A stretch of DNA of 64,000 nt from Diabrotica undecimpunctata (lineage: Eukaryota > Arthropoda > Insecta > Coleoptera > Chrysomelidae). Positions within the stretch are counted from its first letter, which is position 1, and each line of letters starts with the position of its first letter. The notes under the pieces were generated by a model, which saw nothing but the letters and a program-made list of their open reading frames with translations, made no database searches and was not told the DNA's origin. Where the stretch lies: the NCBI RefSeq assembly GCF_040954645.1, contig NC_092806.1, positions 2,914,001 to 2,978,000 of the forward strand. Direction: 5' to 3'. A program made the position numbers and the translations under genes. Shown one piece after another: positions 21,812-32,593 of the stretch.

Positions 21812-23652
21812 CAGTAAAACCTTGATATAACGGACTACTTGGAGGAGGGGGTGTCCGTTAAAGCCAAAAGTTCGTTATATAAAAATATGGTTAAAATAAA
21901 TCAAAATACTTTTTTTGAGAATATATATGTACACTGTAATTAGATATATATAAAAAATACAAAATACAAGCAAAATTCTATTTAAGTAATTGTCTTCGGA
22001 CATTCGTCGTGAAGTGACGTTGCTGTGGATATGGACGCTCTTGCTGTCGGTAATCCCGTTTTGAACAAGTTTCGTTTGCACTTTCCATGTTTGCTGTTTT
22101 TCTATGATCAACTCTCTAAATACAGTTTAACTATTTGATGAATAATCAATAAATGTTGTTAAATCGTCGGGATGCGATCTTACATCTGATAACTTCATTT
22201 TTAACAGTCTTGTTTTGTCGTCTTGTTTGCTATCTTTACTTCCCTCCTCATTTTTAACGTTCATAACTTCGTCTGCTGTTTCACTTTCAGTCATGATGTT
22301 ATACCCAGGGTCACCTTCATCTACTTCTAGCGATTGTAAAACATCTTCCTCAGCTACATGTTCTCCGGCATTATTATGTATTGTCCTACAGAAATGAGTA
22401 ACTTTCAACCCTTCTAAATCTATGTCTGCATCTTGGCCATCAAACAAAATCTTGCAACCAATTTTTAATATTTTCTCTTTCGCCTTCTCCCATGCTGCAG
22501 GAAAATTAAAAATTGTTGATTTTAAATTGTAAGACCTTAAGTTTTGCAGGGTACGTTGCGCTCTTGTATCTTCTGCATTATCTCCATCGTACAATACAAC
22601 CATTACTTCGTCTAAAAACTTTCTTCGATATATTCGTTTGGCTGTCAAAATTATTCCCTGATCCATGGGTTAAATAAGCGATGTTGTATTTTTTGGCAAA
22701 AACATACACCTGAATTTTCCATCTTCTGAACGTAGAATATTTCAGAGGCGTGAGCAGGAGCGTTGTCTAAAAGCAATAAACATTTTACCTCTTCTGACGG
22801 TATTCCGAATTTCTCCTCTTGAAATTTTCTCACTGAAGGTATAATTTCTTTGAAAAACCAATTTTTGAAAATATTTGAGGTGAACCATGTCCTCTTAGAG
22901 CTATAATATGAAAGGGGCATATGATGCATTATGTCTTTTAAAATTCTAGGTTTACGAGATTTGCCAACCACTACAGGTGTCAATCTATGCGATCCATTAG
23001 CGTTAGCACAAAGCACTGCCAAGATCCTGTCCTTACTGTCCGATCCGATTTTTCATATTTGGAGGCTTGTGCGCTTTCAGGCAAAGTAGGCCATAACAAA
23101 CCAGGTCAACATTGTAAATCTGAGATTCTAATAGCATTTCGTTACTTACTTGCTATATGTGCTACTAACTTTTGCCTAAAAGGTTCTGTTTCTTCTTTTG
23201 GTGCAGTTGAAGCTTCGCCGTAAATTCTTTTATTCAAGATTCCGTGCCTTTTACGAAAGCGCCAGAGCCATCCATCACTTGCTCTGGTATATCCATATGA
23301 TTTGCTAATTTAATTGCAGCAAATTTCAATTCGACTACTCGGACCAGGATCCCACTAGAACGTTGTTGGCCGTACCATTCTAAGATTGTTTCTTTCAGTG
23401 AAATTTCACGAGCCAATTTCATTCGTTTTCCTAGATTGCTATGCTCTCCTACATCACACATGAATTCAAATTTATTTATTTTGTTTTTTATGTCCGAAAG
23501 TGTGCTTTTTTATGCCATATTGATTAAATAATATATGAGACGCATGTGTATTATTAACAGTATGTTTTTATTTTTTTTTACATTTGACCGGATTTTTGTC
23601 CGTTATATCCGAAGTCCGTTAAATAGAGGTCCGTTATATCGAGGTTTTACTG
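21812..23652 (-). mobile_element. pogo/Tigger-type element with exact ends
   Basis: The element is bounded by TA on both sides (21810-21811 and 23653-23654), the target duplication of this superfamily. Its 24-bp terminal inverted repeats are CAGTAAAACCTYGATATAACGGAC (21812-21835 and 23629-23652, one mismatch). Three spaced copies of GTCCGTTAWAT lie at the right end and related GTCCGTTAAA/TTCGTTATAT at the left, likely transposase-binding repeats. It is 1841 bp long and carries one decayed transposase on the minus strand. Confidence 0.93.
22127..23461 (-). pseudogene. pogo/Tigger transposase (jerky-like)
   Basis: Right to left: a CENP-B-type helix-turn-helix part, LKETILEWYGQQRSSG (about 23365). 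Then comes the first catalytic Asp in QIYNVD (about 23115), split by a frame change from GLLWPTLPESAQAS. A long frame 22651-23022 follows, with GKSRKPRILKD and the second Asp in LLLLDNAPAHA. After a shift near 22660 the third Asp lies in PMDQGI. A C-terminal tail (22127-22666) is acidic. At least three shifts and stops break it, yet all three Asp positions survive. Such enzymes cut and paste at TA. Confidence 0.88.
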
Positions 23653-23654
23653 TA

Positions 23655-24870
23655 CTACCAAATATGAAATCTGCTTAAATTTTGTTATAAATAGATTAAT
23701 TTATTTATACTAAAATAAAACTTAATATTTTTTCCTATGTTGTAGACTTTGTTTTTTATTAGATAAGAAAGGTTAAGTTTTTTTTTTCAAGAAAGTGTTC
23801 ATTTACTTTTGTAAAGCATTGTATAGGATATATATACTTTCTTTCATTGTTTCGTTTTTGGAAACGTACAAATCTAATTTAAATAAATGTTTGACAGTTG
23901 TTACCCCAGTTACAACTCTACATGTTGCGATGTTCGCAAGCACATCATGACTGAGTTGTCTGAACCTTTTGTCATTCGATTTTACGGCACTCGCATTGAA
24001 AATGACACCCGCTCGTCTGATACGGTTTGGTTTCATTTGCTCTAATTATTTTGTTCGCATTCCTGAATGCTACAAAATGTGATTTACTGGTCGGAGAGGG
24101 CGAAAATGTCATGAAAATGTTTGATTATAAATTATATCCGGATACGAAATCTGATCTGACCGAAAACGTATTTTATTATTATTGGGAAATACGAGTGCTA
24201 TATTATACAACGCGAACGCGAATAAAAAAATTACACAAAAGAGCAGAGCGTGCTGACTATTCGTCTGTTTAATTTATATATGGACAGAGTTAAATTACTT
24301 TGAAATGAAATTGATATAAATAGTTCTATATGGATTACTTTCATCAAAAATTTAATTTGAAGGTAATATTAATAATATTAATAAAGGCCTTGATGTAATA
24401 TTATTTATGTAAACTAGTATTTAAAAAAAAGTTCAGGAGAGTTTTAGTTCAGGAATTGTATAGTGCGAGGCTTTAAAATAATAAACTTTTTGCATGTAAG
24501 GGCCGGTCTTTTGACATCCAGATAAATATTGTCCCTTCTGATAGATAATTAAGTATACGAAGAATAAATCTTTATTCATAGAATAAAGTGTACCCGTCTT
24601 TTCACATCAAATTTTGTAAAATTTATTCCGACATACACCAAATATCCAAACTCATACCGTAGAATCGGTTGAGTTTGGCAGCACGTATCTTTTGGACGAG
24701 TACCAAGCAACTGAATCTAGTGTGTGTCAGTAAAAATGAATCGAGTCCTCCGGAACAGAAAAAAAAGCAAACGTGTGACCGGAAATACCAAACCGTTATA
24801 ACAAGTTGTATGGGCATCCACCAGTAAAGAAAAATAATATACGAATTTCGGAGTACATGTTGATGCTGCT
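23655..24870. other. spacer with two small unexplained open frames
   Basis: A minus frame with ATG runs 23803-24036 (77 codons, basic N-terminus). A plus frame 24021-24272 begins hydrophobic (SFALIILFAFLNATKC), resembling a signal peptide, but has no ATG. The two overlap slightly. Neither matches a family I know. If the plus frame is real it would need an upstream exon. I give no function. Confidence 0.3.
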
Positions 24871-26170
24871 ATAGAATCTGTTATAGCTTAATATTCTGAA
24901 GTCTCCAAAGAGCAAATTTTAGAAGAACCTAGAGTATTCAATGCAATGAATGAAGCTATTGTCTGAAGGCCGCTCAACAGCGAAAATTTACAGAAATTTA
25001 CATTTTGGACCATAATCCTGCAGGTTTTCATACAAAATTATACAAAAAATTCTACAACAAATCGCCTTTTCAATTCTACAAATATTTTGCAGACGATGGT
25101 CTTTTGTCCATGATTGTAAATATCTAGTTTATTTTGTTTAACTTAATTTGATTTTCTTTATTTTTAGGTCAAAGAAACAAGTCAGTATCAGGAAAGAAAT
25201 CAGAAAAAAAGCGCACATATTATTGCGTGGCACAACACTAAATAAAATGATTCCTGGATATAAGTATATGGATGGGATTATGTCATTTTCTTTTTTTTTA
25301 TTCTTAGTGGTTAAGTAATGATCCTTATGTGAATAATATCAAAAAATTAAGGTCAAGGAATCGCTTCCAGTTATTGTGAAAAACGCTGCATTTTAACGAT
25401 ACTTCAGTAACAACAGATTACCGTTTGCAGAAGATCGTTCCCTTGGTAAGAGCAGACTGAATGATAAATTCAAGACTAACATTATGTCAGAGGAAAACGT
25501 GTGCATTGACGAAACTTTAGTGCCTATTCAAACGCGACTAAAATTCAAGCAGTATATTGCCAATAAGAGGCACAAATTTGGGATAAATTTATTTAAACTT
25601 TATCTGGGAGGTGATAATAACTACGGTTTTAACCTATTTTCTAGAAAAGAACATGCTGAAGGTAGCACTGTATCAATAAATGTAGTGATGAAACTTATGG
25701 ATGGACTGCTTGACAAAGGACTAACACTTACGATTGATAACTACCACAGTTCTGTCACACTTACGCGTGAACTCTACACCGAAAAACTTATATAATTAGT
25801 ACGCTACGTGCAATCCGAAAATATAATTCCAAAAACGTCATTTCCAAAAAGTTAAAAGTAGGCGCACATGTAGCTGAACAAAGTAATTCGAGCATCGTTG
25901 TTCAGAATTGGGGGACAATCGAGATGTGCTGATGATTAGTACCAAATTTGCTGACCAAATGGTGATAATGCAAAAGGCACACGATGATGTTGTAAAGCCA
26001 AAAAATGTCATCGAATATCTATAATATAAAAATGAATCGCAAAATGGAATGGCAACGCATGAACCAATCTTAACAATTCTTTTTTTAAAAGGTGCCTTAA
26101 AGTCTAAGGATGGTTTTTGCGGCAAGAAAAATTCGAATAATTTCCGGGAAAACTTTAAAGCAGCCCTTTT

Positions 26171-26564
26171 CTTTTTCCCATGTAAATATTTTCTAACTAA
26201 ATGTAGACTCAATTTGAACTTTATTGCTATTCAATAAAGTTTATATTAAATTTCACTGTTGTCTAAACAATGTAGGTGTGTTCCTTTTAATAAATTTCAC
26301 AGGGCGTTGCAAAATAAGACGAAAAAACAACTTTATTTTTATACTCCGTATATTGGTAAAACATTTACATTTTCCAGAAAACATTAATACAGTTATTACT
26401 TAGAAATAGATCTGCAATGATCTTTTTTCCATAAATAAATAAAATCTTTTATAAATAAATAAAAATAACAATTTTCCATAAATCTTTTTCCCATACAAAT
26501 ATTTTCTAACTAAATTTAAAGTCAATATGAACTTTATTGCTATTCAATAAAGTTTATATTAAAT
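26171..26564. repeat. 81-bp direct repeat, copies 313 bp apart
   Basis: CTTTTTCCCAT-RYAAATATTTTCTAACTAAAT...CAATAAAGTTTATATTAAAT is present at 26171-26251 and again at 26484-26564, with a few differences. The second copy ends exactly where the long-TIR element begins. It may belong to the same composite insertion in piggyBac 4. Confidence 0.8.
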
Positions 26565-27080
26565 TACTAGCGGACCTGACAGACTTCGTTCTGTCAAATA
26601 GAGTTGGAATGTGGCAGTTTATTTCTTTAATTTTCCTGAACAGAACCGTCACCATGATGATAGGGCGGTGTGTGAGGGTCAGCTCGGGTGACCTAACTAT
26701 TTTTGCTTTTATGAATTTTGGCCACCCTTTTGGACCCACTAAAAACCCCGACTGGGATGTTTGCCAGAGGATTTCAAACTAAGAGGGGAACTTAAGGTTC
26801 AAACCTGATTGAAAAATAATCTAAAGGGATAGTGGGAACCTAAAGGTGACAAACATTTATAAAGTGGGTGCTTCAATGACAAAACATAGAGATAATTAAT
26901 TATTTATTATTATTAACATGGGTTAATAACCGATGTAATTACTAATACTTAGGTCACCCAAGCTGACCCTCACACATCGCCCTATCATCATGGTGACGGT
27001 TCTGTTCAGGAGAATTAAAGAAATAAACTGCCATATTCCAAATCTATTTGACAGAATGAAGTCTGTCGGGTCCGCTAGTA
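26565..27080. mobile_element. non-autonomous element with 130-bp terminal inverted repeats
   Basis: The left arm 26565-26694 and right arm 26951-27080 are inverted copies, with about seven differences. They start TACTAGCGGACCYGACAGAC. The 256-bp centre is noncoding. The open frames that cross it on both strands (26537-26782 and 26554-26739) are by-products of the arms. The class of transposon is not evident from the ends, and no clear target duplication was seen. It lies inside piggyBac 4. Confidence 0.85.
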
Positions 27081-27117
27081 ATAAATATAAAAGCTTCATT
27101 GATATATCAGATCAAAT

Positions 27118-27216
27118 CATCATCATCAACTAGCCTCTAACGTCCACTGCTGAACATAGGCCTCTTGCATGCTTTTCCACTAAGTCCGATTTTGCGCCAT
27201 CTGAATTCAATTCAGA
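27118..27216 (-). mobile_element. RTE 3' end, 99-bp truncated insertion
   Basis: On the minus strand it reads MQEAYVQQWTLEAS then stops, the C-terminal end of RTE ORF2 (compare GEIYVQQWISED at 63100-63130), followed by a GATGATGATG tail. TCAGATCAAAT repeats on both sides (27107-27117 and 27217-27227) as the target duplication. It interrupts piggyBac 4 within the third catalytic block. Confidence 0.85.
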
Positions 27217-27620
27217 TCAGATCAAATGGTAACCTATAATTCGCCATTACGTAAAGAAATTAAATGCTACAGAAAATTATCGACGGAACTATTGACTGGC
27301 ACAGCATTTATAAATGCCTATGTTGCGCATTAAAGCATTGCCAATGAAAGCATGACGATTACCAAATTTAATTAAGAGGTAATTCGGGGCCTATTCGAAG
27401 ATTTTATTGTCACACCAGTCATTATAGAATATAGTCACAAACTCAGCGATGTTGGTCGTGCAGGCAGAAGACGACGTACAATGTTTTACGCAAAAATGGT
27501 AAAAGACAAAGGAAGGCAAGTAGCACAGAAAAAAGCAACCAATACCTCATTGGCATGTGATGACTGTAAAAAATTCTGTTACCTTGGCTGTTTTTTTTGT
27601 CATACATTTGGTGACAAAAC

Positions 27621-28729
27621 ATTTAATTAGTACTTTAGATACAACTTTGATATAATGTTATTACGTTTTGTTTTATGAAATATATAACTTTTATGTGTGA
27701 GTCCGTATTGGCCTCTCATGACACTTTACCTGTTAATTAGTTTTAAATATTTTGACTTTTTTATTAATATGTTTGACCTATTTGAGAGGGATATACAGTC
27801 AAATATTATTATCTCCCACATTCACCTTAAAACAGATCCGCCCAGGTGTAGTATCGAGTATACTTTAGCTTAGTATTTAAGGTTTAATTGAGTAAAGTTT
27901 AAGTAATAAAATTTTAATATTTTTTGTACTGTTTTACGTAGTTGTCCTATATCACCTATATCATCTAAAGAAGTGCACTTAATATAAAATATTATTGAAT
28001 AGTCTAAGCATTAGTATCTGATTAGTTTGTTTTATAGCTGCTTATCAACAGTATATTGATTATTGCGTAATAAAGCTTTTTCACCAAAAATAAATGTCGT
28101 ATTTTACACACCAACGATACCACATATTGTACGATTATCAACCTTTCCTCATCCATTTTTCCGACAGAACAAAGCCCGATAAAACAAATTTATGATATAA
28201 TAAAAAAGTCTAGGGTTGTTAATGGACAGACGTAAATTAACAGTAATTATTTTAACACTTACATTATGGTTGGTCGCTCTTAAGTGTCTCAGCATTTAAC
28301 ACAGAAATATATTTCTTTCGCTAATAGCACTATAATCTAGTTGAAGTTGTTCCTTAGAAGTTTTCGTTCTGTACTTTCCGAAGCTGTGCAGTCGCTACTG
28401 GCTGTGAGTCAAGAAATTATTTTACTAAAAATAGAAACGGTAATATTGCAAGCGTAACATTGTCATTCATATTTATATAACGAAATCAGAACATCGTTCC
28501 TTTAAGATTTACAAAGGAAAGCAAACATCATTGTATTCTGTATAAAGAAGTTTCTGTATCTACCATATAAATATTTGATACAAAAGACCTAGTAAGTTTT
28601 TCAAATGTCAACCCTTTTAATAAGACTTTTATATTTCATTATATATGTATATCCTATTTTAAATATATGGAAATAATAAATCGTATGATTCGTGGTTGCG
28701 TGCTTATTTTTTTTGGTGTTTAATAATTA
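27621..28729. other. AT-rich spacer
   Basis: No features recognised on either strand. Possible remains of piggyBac 4's 3' end were looked for and not found. Confidence 0.5.
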
Positions 28730-29430
28730 ACCTATTTTTGCAGCTCATTATTTTAATGCTACATATGCCTTTTGTACAGTGTTTTCCGTTCTAACAATAT
28801 TGATACCATCAGCATAGGCAAGCCTTTGCACTGATTTATTATATATTGAATCAGTGGTTGTGATTTGTGACATACGTATTACTTTTTCCAGAGCCAAATT
28901 GAACAGTATACAGGAGAGAGGGTGTCCCTGGCGCAGTCCGTTATTTGTTTTAAAAGGTTCAGACAGTTCCTCCTAAATTCCTACTCTACATTCAACTTTT
29001 TCAAGAGTTAGTTTTGTTAAATTTATTAACTGATTTGGTATTCCTAGCTCTATCATTGCTATGAACATTTCTCCTCTATCCACAAAGTCGTAGTCTACTT
29101 TGTAGTCTATAAATGTGTGATGAATGTCTATGATTTTTTCTAAAATTTGTTTCAGGGTTGCAATCTAATAAATTATCAATTCACCACTTCTAAAACTAGC
29201 CTGGTATTTTACTACTATCCGTTCTGATGGTGGGATACGGTGACATAGTACTGTGAAAAATATTTTGTATGCTGCATTTAAAAGCATAATTCCTCTGTGG
29301 TTAGAGCATTCCATAATATCTCATTTTTTGTGAATGGTGCAAAGTATTCCAATATTCTGATGATTGGAGGAGGATTTATGTATCCAAATTTCTTTTATAA
29401 GCTGTTGTAATAGGTTTCTGGCTAGTTTTT
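28730..29430 (-). pseudogene. LINE RT core fragment (family with ILAYADDI-type motif)
   Basis: Minus-strand translation gives RT blocks in frame fragments. These are a 'DFKVDYDFVD' like stretch (about 29100), PLEKVEC..V and a 'RQGHPLSCILFNLALEKV' line (about 28930-28880). A 'AYADGINIV' site follows (about 28820; the second Asp of the expected YADD is read as Gly here). The same family is seen at 37463-38002, which has YADDINIVGRTE. Many stops are present. Its 5' neighbour, a 114-codon minus frame 29422-29766, is unidentified. Confidence 0.6.
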
Positions 29431-29824
29431 TAACTGCATATTTAAGTTAAAAAATCGTTGGTGGTTCCTCTTCCCTCTTGTCTGTATGATAAGAGTGAAA
29501 TATTTACATCGAACAAATCTATTCAGTCCACCTTTTTCAATTAGACTATGATCACCAATATTAATGCAATACTTTACCCTCTTTGAAATGCAGCCTTGTT
29601 TTCTTGATATTTTGTGTGATGATCTTAATCTATCTTTACTAATTAGCAATTTTGCCAACTCTATAACCAAACTTATTTCTTTTAGACTGCCATATTTTGT
29701 TTTATTAATCCGGTTGTGCCATCGTATCAACTGACCATGACTAGTACATCCTTGATGTCTCTTCATATACTACATACCCTTTTTGCATGCAAGTATTTTG
29801 AATTCTAAATTTGAATACTGGTAA

Positions 29825-30110
29825 AAAGATGCCTGGACGTCAATCAACATGAATACGTATGCTTTATTGACTATAATAAAGCATTCGATAAAGTATCGAA
29901 TGCTTTATCGAAAATTCGATAATTTATACTATAAACAGCGAGCAAAAGTACGTGTTAACGAACAGCTGTCAGAAGAAATTGAAAAAAACTAGAATCTTTC
30001 GAGCTGTGCGTGTATAGAAGAATTCTGAAAATATCGTGGACAAAACACGTCACAAACAAAGAGGTTCTGAGAAGGATGAATAAAGAAATAAAGAATAAAG
30101 GCAGAAAAGC
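29825..30110 (+). pseudogene. LINE RT scraps with internal deletion, plus strand
   Basis: HEYVCFIDYNKAFDKV (about 29850) is the RT block that carries the first Asp. It is followed within 120 bp by KLESFELCVYRRILKISWT and KEVLRRMNKEI (about 29980-30085), which belong some 250 residues later in the protein. Most of the RT is therefore deleted. The right edge meets a minus-strand LINE of the same general group at about 30130. Confidence 0.7.
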
Positions 30111-30129
30111 TGCACATATTATATTGTAT

Positions 30130-31375
30130 TGAACCAAATTCTGAGGTTCTTTAACCAAGATGTTCTTCTTCTTCCTGGACCTCGTTTTCCAAATATTTTT
30201 TCTTGCTGGATGGCTTAAAGGAGAGCACATCTGGATTCATTTCGCATAATATGTCCGAAGAATTGTAACTTTCGAGATTTGATGGTGGTCAGTACCTCTT
30301 GGTTCTAATTTATTCTTCTGAGGACCTCTTCATTTGTGACTTGGTCAGTTCACGGGTTCCTAAGTATTCTCCGATATAGCCACTTCTCAAATGCTTCCAG
30401 TTTTCTGCACTTATCTTCGTTCAAGGTCCATGATTCAACACCATAAAAAGGACAGAGAAGACGTAGAAGCGCAGCATTCTTACTTTTGTATCAAGAGAGA
30501 GGTTATAACTCTTGAAGAAGGCCCATCCAGTTAGAGGTGGATCTAGCTTTCCGATGCGTGCTCTAATCTTCTGATTGTTGGTCCATTCTTCATGTATTAT
30601 GGTGCCGATGTAGTTGTAGTGCGTCACTCTTTCTACAGGGGATTGATTGACGTAGAGTTGACCTTCTGTTATCATTTTCTTGTTAATTATCATAAGCTTT
30701 GTCTTCTTAACGTTTGTATTGAGTCAATATTTTTGACTCTAATATGTGATTTTGTTCTTCTTGAAGAACTTGTTGGTCTTCTAAGTTGTCCGCAAATATA
30801 TACTATGGTGTCATCTGCACATCTAATGTTTTTTAATCGCTTACCATTTAGTAGAATACCTTTTTCAGTTTAGTGCAAAGCTTCGATAAATATTCGTTCG
30901 GAGTACAGATTGAAGATTAGGGGAGACAAAATACAGCCTTGCCTCACTCCACGCATAATTTTCACATATTTAGCGTGTTCACCTTCAACTCTGAGATTTT
31001 CTGTCTGATTCCAGTGAAGATTTCTAATTATTTTTAGATCTTGGTTTTCAATTCCTGCTTCTTTTAGTATTTGCGTCATCTTGGAGTGCTGTACTCAATC
31101 AAACGCTTTTTCGTAATCAACCAGACATGCGTATACGTCGCAGTTGACGTCTCTGCATCTCTGGAATAGGACTTGTACCGAGAACAAAGTCTCTCTAGTA
31201 CCAACAGCATTTGTGAACCTGAACTGGTTGGGGGAAATTTGACTTTCACACAGATTGTAAATTCTCTTATGATTTATCTTTAGGAACAATTTTATGAGAT
31301 GAGTCATGAGGCTTATAGTACGGTAATCTTCGCATTTAGCATCTTTCGCAATAGTCACAATACCCACTGATAATC
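30130..31375 (-). pseudogene. LINE RT (endonuclease/RT group), 5'-truncated
   Basis: Right to left: RTISLMTHLIKLFLKI, a PNQFRFTNAVGTRETLF line, and CLVDYEKAFD with the first RT Asp (31095-31367). Then MRGVRQGCILSPLIFNLYSE (30870-31079) and RCADDT, a variant of YADD in which Tyr is Cys (about 30825). A thumb region 30421-30693 has VERVTHYNYIGTII and TKVRMLRFYVFSVLFMVLNH. The tail down to about 30130 reads as the group's 'VLRRMNKE...GHIMR...GPGRRRKSWLKN' end. A few shifts and stops separate the frames. The 5' endonuclease is missing. Confidence 0.85.
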
Positions 31376-31563
31376 CGCTATTTTACTAAGTCTTAATAGC
31401 ATGTCAATAATATTTACCTTTATAAACACAACTATTGATCAAAACTACAAAAAATCTACTAATCTTATTTTCTCAGGTAACAAACTTAATGGTCGCGAGA
31501 TTTTATGACACACTAAAGCCTATAATTACCGATAATCCACGTAGCGGCCATCTCTAGGATATT

Positions 31564-31853
31564 ATAGTAGTCTCCCGTTTTATACCGCTCGCGGCTTTGG
31601 GAGTATAGCAGGGTAGTCTGCTATATCTAGGGCCTACGGTATACAAGGAAGGTAACATGGCCAGTGCTACGCTTCAACCGCCTATTATTACCTCTGGTTT
31701 TACCCAAGGTACTCATTTTATTCAGGCTGAGTCGAACTGGGGCCTATAGACATTTTTAAAAATGTCTAGTTGTTCTTACCGGCGGTAGGATTCGAACTCC
31801 GGACCACCGGCGTGCGAGGCAAACATCCTACCGCTTGCGCTACGCAGGCCCTT
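31564..31853 (-). mobile_element. tRNA-headed SINE with perfect 14-bp target duplication
   Basis: On the minus strand the 290-bp element begins GGGCCTGCGTAGCGCAAGCGG (box A TAGCGCAAGCGG). It continues to box B GAGTTCGAATCC and the end of a tRNA-like head at about 31783, then a 220-bp body ending GGGAGACTACTATA. ATCTCTAGGATATT flanks both sides exactly (31550-31563 and 31854-31867). The perfect duplication and intact Pol III boxes point to a fairly recent insertion. There is no poly-A tail, so it may borrow the 3' end of a LINE. Confidence 0.88.
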
Positions 31854-31867
31854 ATCTCTAGGATATT

Positions 31868-32580
31868 GCCCGGTTAATTCAAAAAGCTCATGGGTAACTT
31901 TATCTTGTGCGTATCTTTACCCCCACCCAAACATAAGTCTTTAAATAAACAATATATAAAAACCATTCTGTATTTTTTGGGATTAAAAAAAGGAAAAAAT
32001 ATGTAGGATGATCAATTAAAAATAACAAAGCTCCTTATATTTGTAGAAAAACGGAAAATCTGGCAACAATGCAAGTACTACCAGAAGATATTCCATTTTA
32101 GGAAAATACCAAAACTTAAAACTCATGCAAATCGTACAAGTTATTTTGGAGAAAATTTAGGCGTTCCATATTTAAAACCCACTCTGCATATTTTGTTTAT
32201 GATGGTATTACAAACTAATCAATTTGCAAATCAAAGAAAAATCCGGTGATATGTTTTAAAGTTCTTTGTACACTAAAAATTTATAGTCGAGTGTATAGCC
32301 GAACGTGCCAGTTAACCAGAATAAAAGGAGAAATTTATGATCCGGTCATATTCAGACCCGTTATAATCTATTCATGTATATCACGTTGCTGATAAATTGG
32401 AGCATTAGTGATTGCATCCGACGATGCGCGATGCAGAATCGTTTTAGACTTAAGAGATGTATTTTGTTATAGTATTCGGTATTTTTCTGTCAAATCGAAT
32501 TTTTATCAAAATTATAAGGAAAACAGTCAAAGAAAAAAATTTACAAAAATGGAGGAAAAAATGGAGAGATATCGTCAAGA
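31868..32580. other. host-side spacer left of the I LINE
   Basis: No gene recognised. An open frame that is fused to the I LINE RT begins here (from 32408). It resumes for only three codons after the LINE's right duplication, so it is probably chance. Confidence 0.5.
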
Positions 32581-32593
32581 AGATAACATAAAC

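Larger units (their letters stand above)
24980..27600 (+). pseudogene. piggyBac transposase 4, with a candidate intron
   Basis: The N-terminal block KSPFQFYKYFADDGLLSMI (about 25060) ends at a GT (25116) and resumes VKETSQYQ after TTTTTAG (25167). A 52-bp intron would join the two, as in the family's 'FF.D.LL..IV..TN' block. Next come RSRNRFQLL and LHFND (about 25365), then CIDETLVPIQTRLKFKQYI with the first Asp (25500). The second Asp is in LTIDNYHSSV (25735), the third in FIDISDQM (about 27100). A Cys-rich end (CDDCKKFCYLGCFFCH, about 27560) closes it. A TAA at 25793-25795, further stops and two insertions make it inactive. Confidence 0.85.
24880..27620 (+). mobile_element. piggyBac element 4, split by later insertions
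   Basis: Transposase pieces lie in order at 24980-25115, 25168-26020, 27081-27117 and 27217-27600. Between 26020 and 27081 sits foreign DNA ending in a 130-bp-TIR element. Between 27118 and 27216 sits an RTE tail with a direct target repeat. Removing both restores the order of the family's third catalytic block, FIDISDQM followed by SPLRK. Terminal repeats and TTAA flanks were not identified, so the outer limits are those of the readable protein. Confidence 0.8.

Noticed and set aside
26537..26782. Plus and minus open frames over the long-TIR element
   Set aside because: They arise from the inverted repeat arms and appear on both strands.
31783..31853. Functional tRNA gene on the minus strand
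   Set aside because: It is the head of a SINE with a 14-bp target duplicate and a 220-bp body; the cloverleaf is imperfect.
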